Origin: Desulfobacterales bacterium
GTDB lineage: Bacteria > Desulfobacterota > Desulfobacteria > Desulfobacterales > C00003060
Assembly (NCBI GenBank): GCA_030629475.1
Contig: DAOVOU010000157.1
Location: 1 to 5,751 of the forward strand
DNA: 5,751 nucleotides
Reading direction: 5' to 3'
The position numbers were made by a program, and so were the translations under genes. Below, piece by piece: positions 5,732 to 5,751 of the stretch (the first letter of the stretch is position 1; each line of letters starts with the position of its first letter). The notes beneath the pieces were generated by a model that was given only the letters and a program-made list of their open reading frames with translations, was not told the origin of the DNA and ran no database searches.

Positions 5732-5751
5732 CTTAGGGGGCTGACGATCGT

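Noticed and set aside
5661..5751. Possible C-terminus of a further - strand gene at the right edge.
   Set aside because: Two - strand frames are open to the edge but for fewer than 25 codons, with no recognisable sequence to choose between them.

Overview
The window carries a block of menaquinone (vitamin K2) biosynthesis genes. On the + strand lie menB (59-880), menA (1181-2110), menC (2107-3210) and menE (3448-4938). Facing them on the - strand is a small hot-dog-fold thioesterase (5184-5612) that fits DHNA-CoA hydrolase (menI-type). Together they cover OSB formation (MenC), OSB-CoA ligation (MenE), ring closure to DHNA-CoA (MenB), CoA removal (the thioesterase) and prenylation of DHNA (MenA). 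The early steps (menF, menD, menH) and the final methylation (menG/ubiE) are not here; any upstream members would lie left of position 1.

The organism is a menaquinone-using bacterium of middling GC content. The gene order and the heavy load of short intergenic tandem repeats suggest an anaerobic Desulfobacterota/deltaproteobacterial lineage. That is an inference from style; no marker gene is present.

Only the menA/menC junction is compact, with a 4-bp ATGA overlap. Every other junction contains short-period repeats: 7-bp units at 1-35, 1161-1182 and 5630-5660; 8-bp units at 3253-3290 and 3393-3421; 9-bp units at 4952-5031 and 5131-5166. A shared 14-bp sequence, TTGTAACCGTTCAC or a close variant, sits at the edge of four of these blocks, often within a few bases of a stop or start codon.

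The most interesting part is 4940-5179, between the convergent menE and menI. It is a 240-bp element with 40-bp terminal inverted repeats (36 of 40 positions identical) built from CGCAGAG units. Inside, on the - strand, is a 30-codon reading frame whose first 27 residues look like the N-terminus of the GxxExxY (PDDEXK_3-like) family, cut off just after the VHRELGPGL motif. I read it as the decayed remnant of a repeat-flanked GxxExxY gene cassette that landed between two men genes and now probably serves, if anything, as a hairpin between convergent transcripts.
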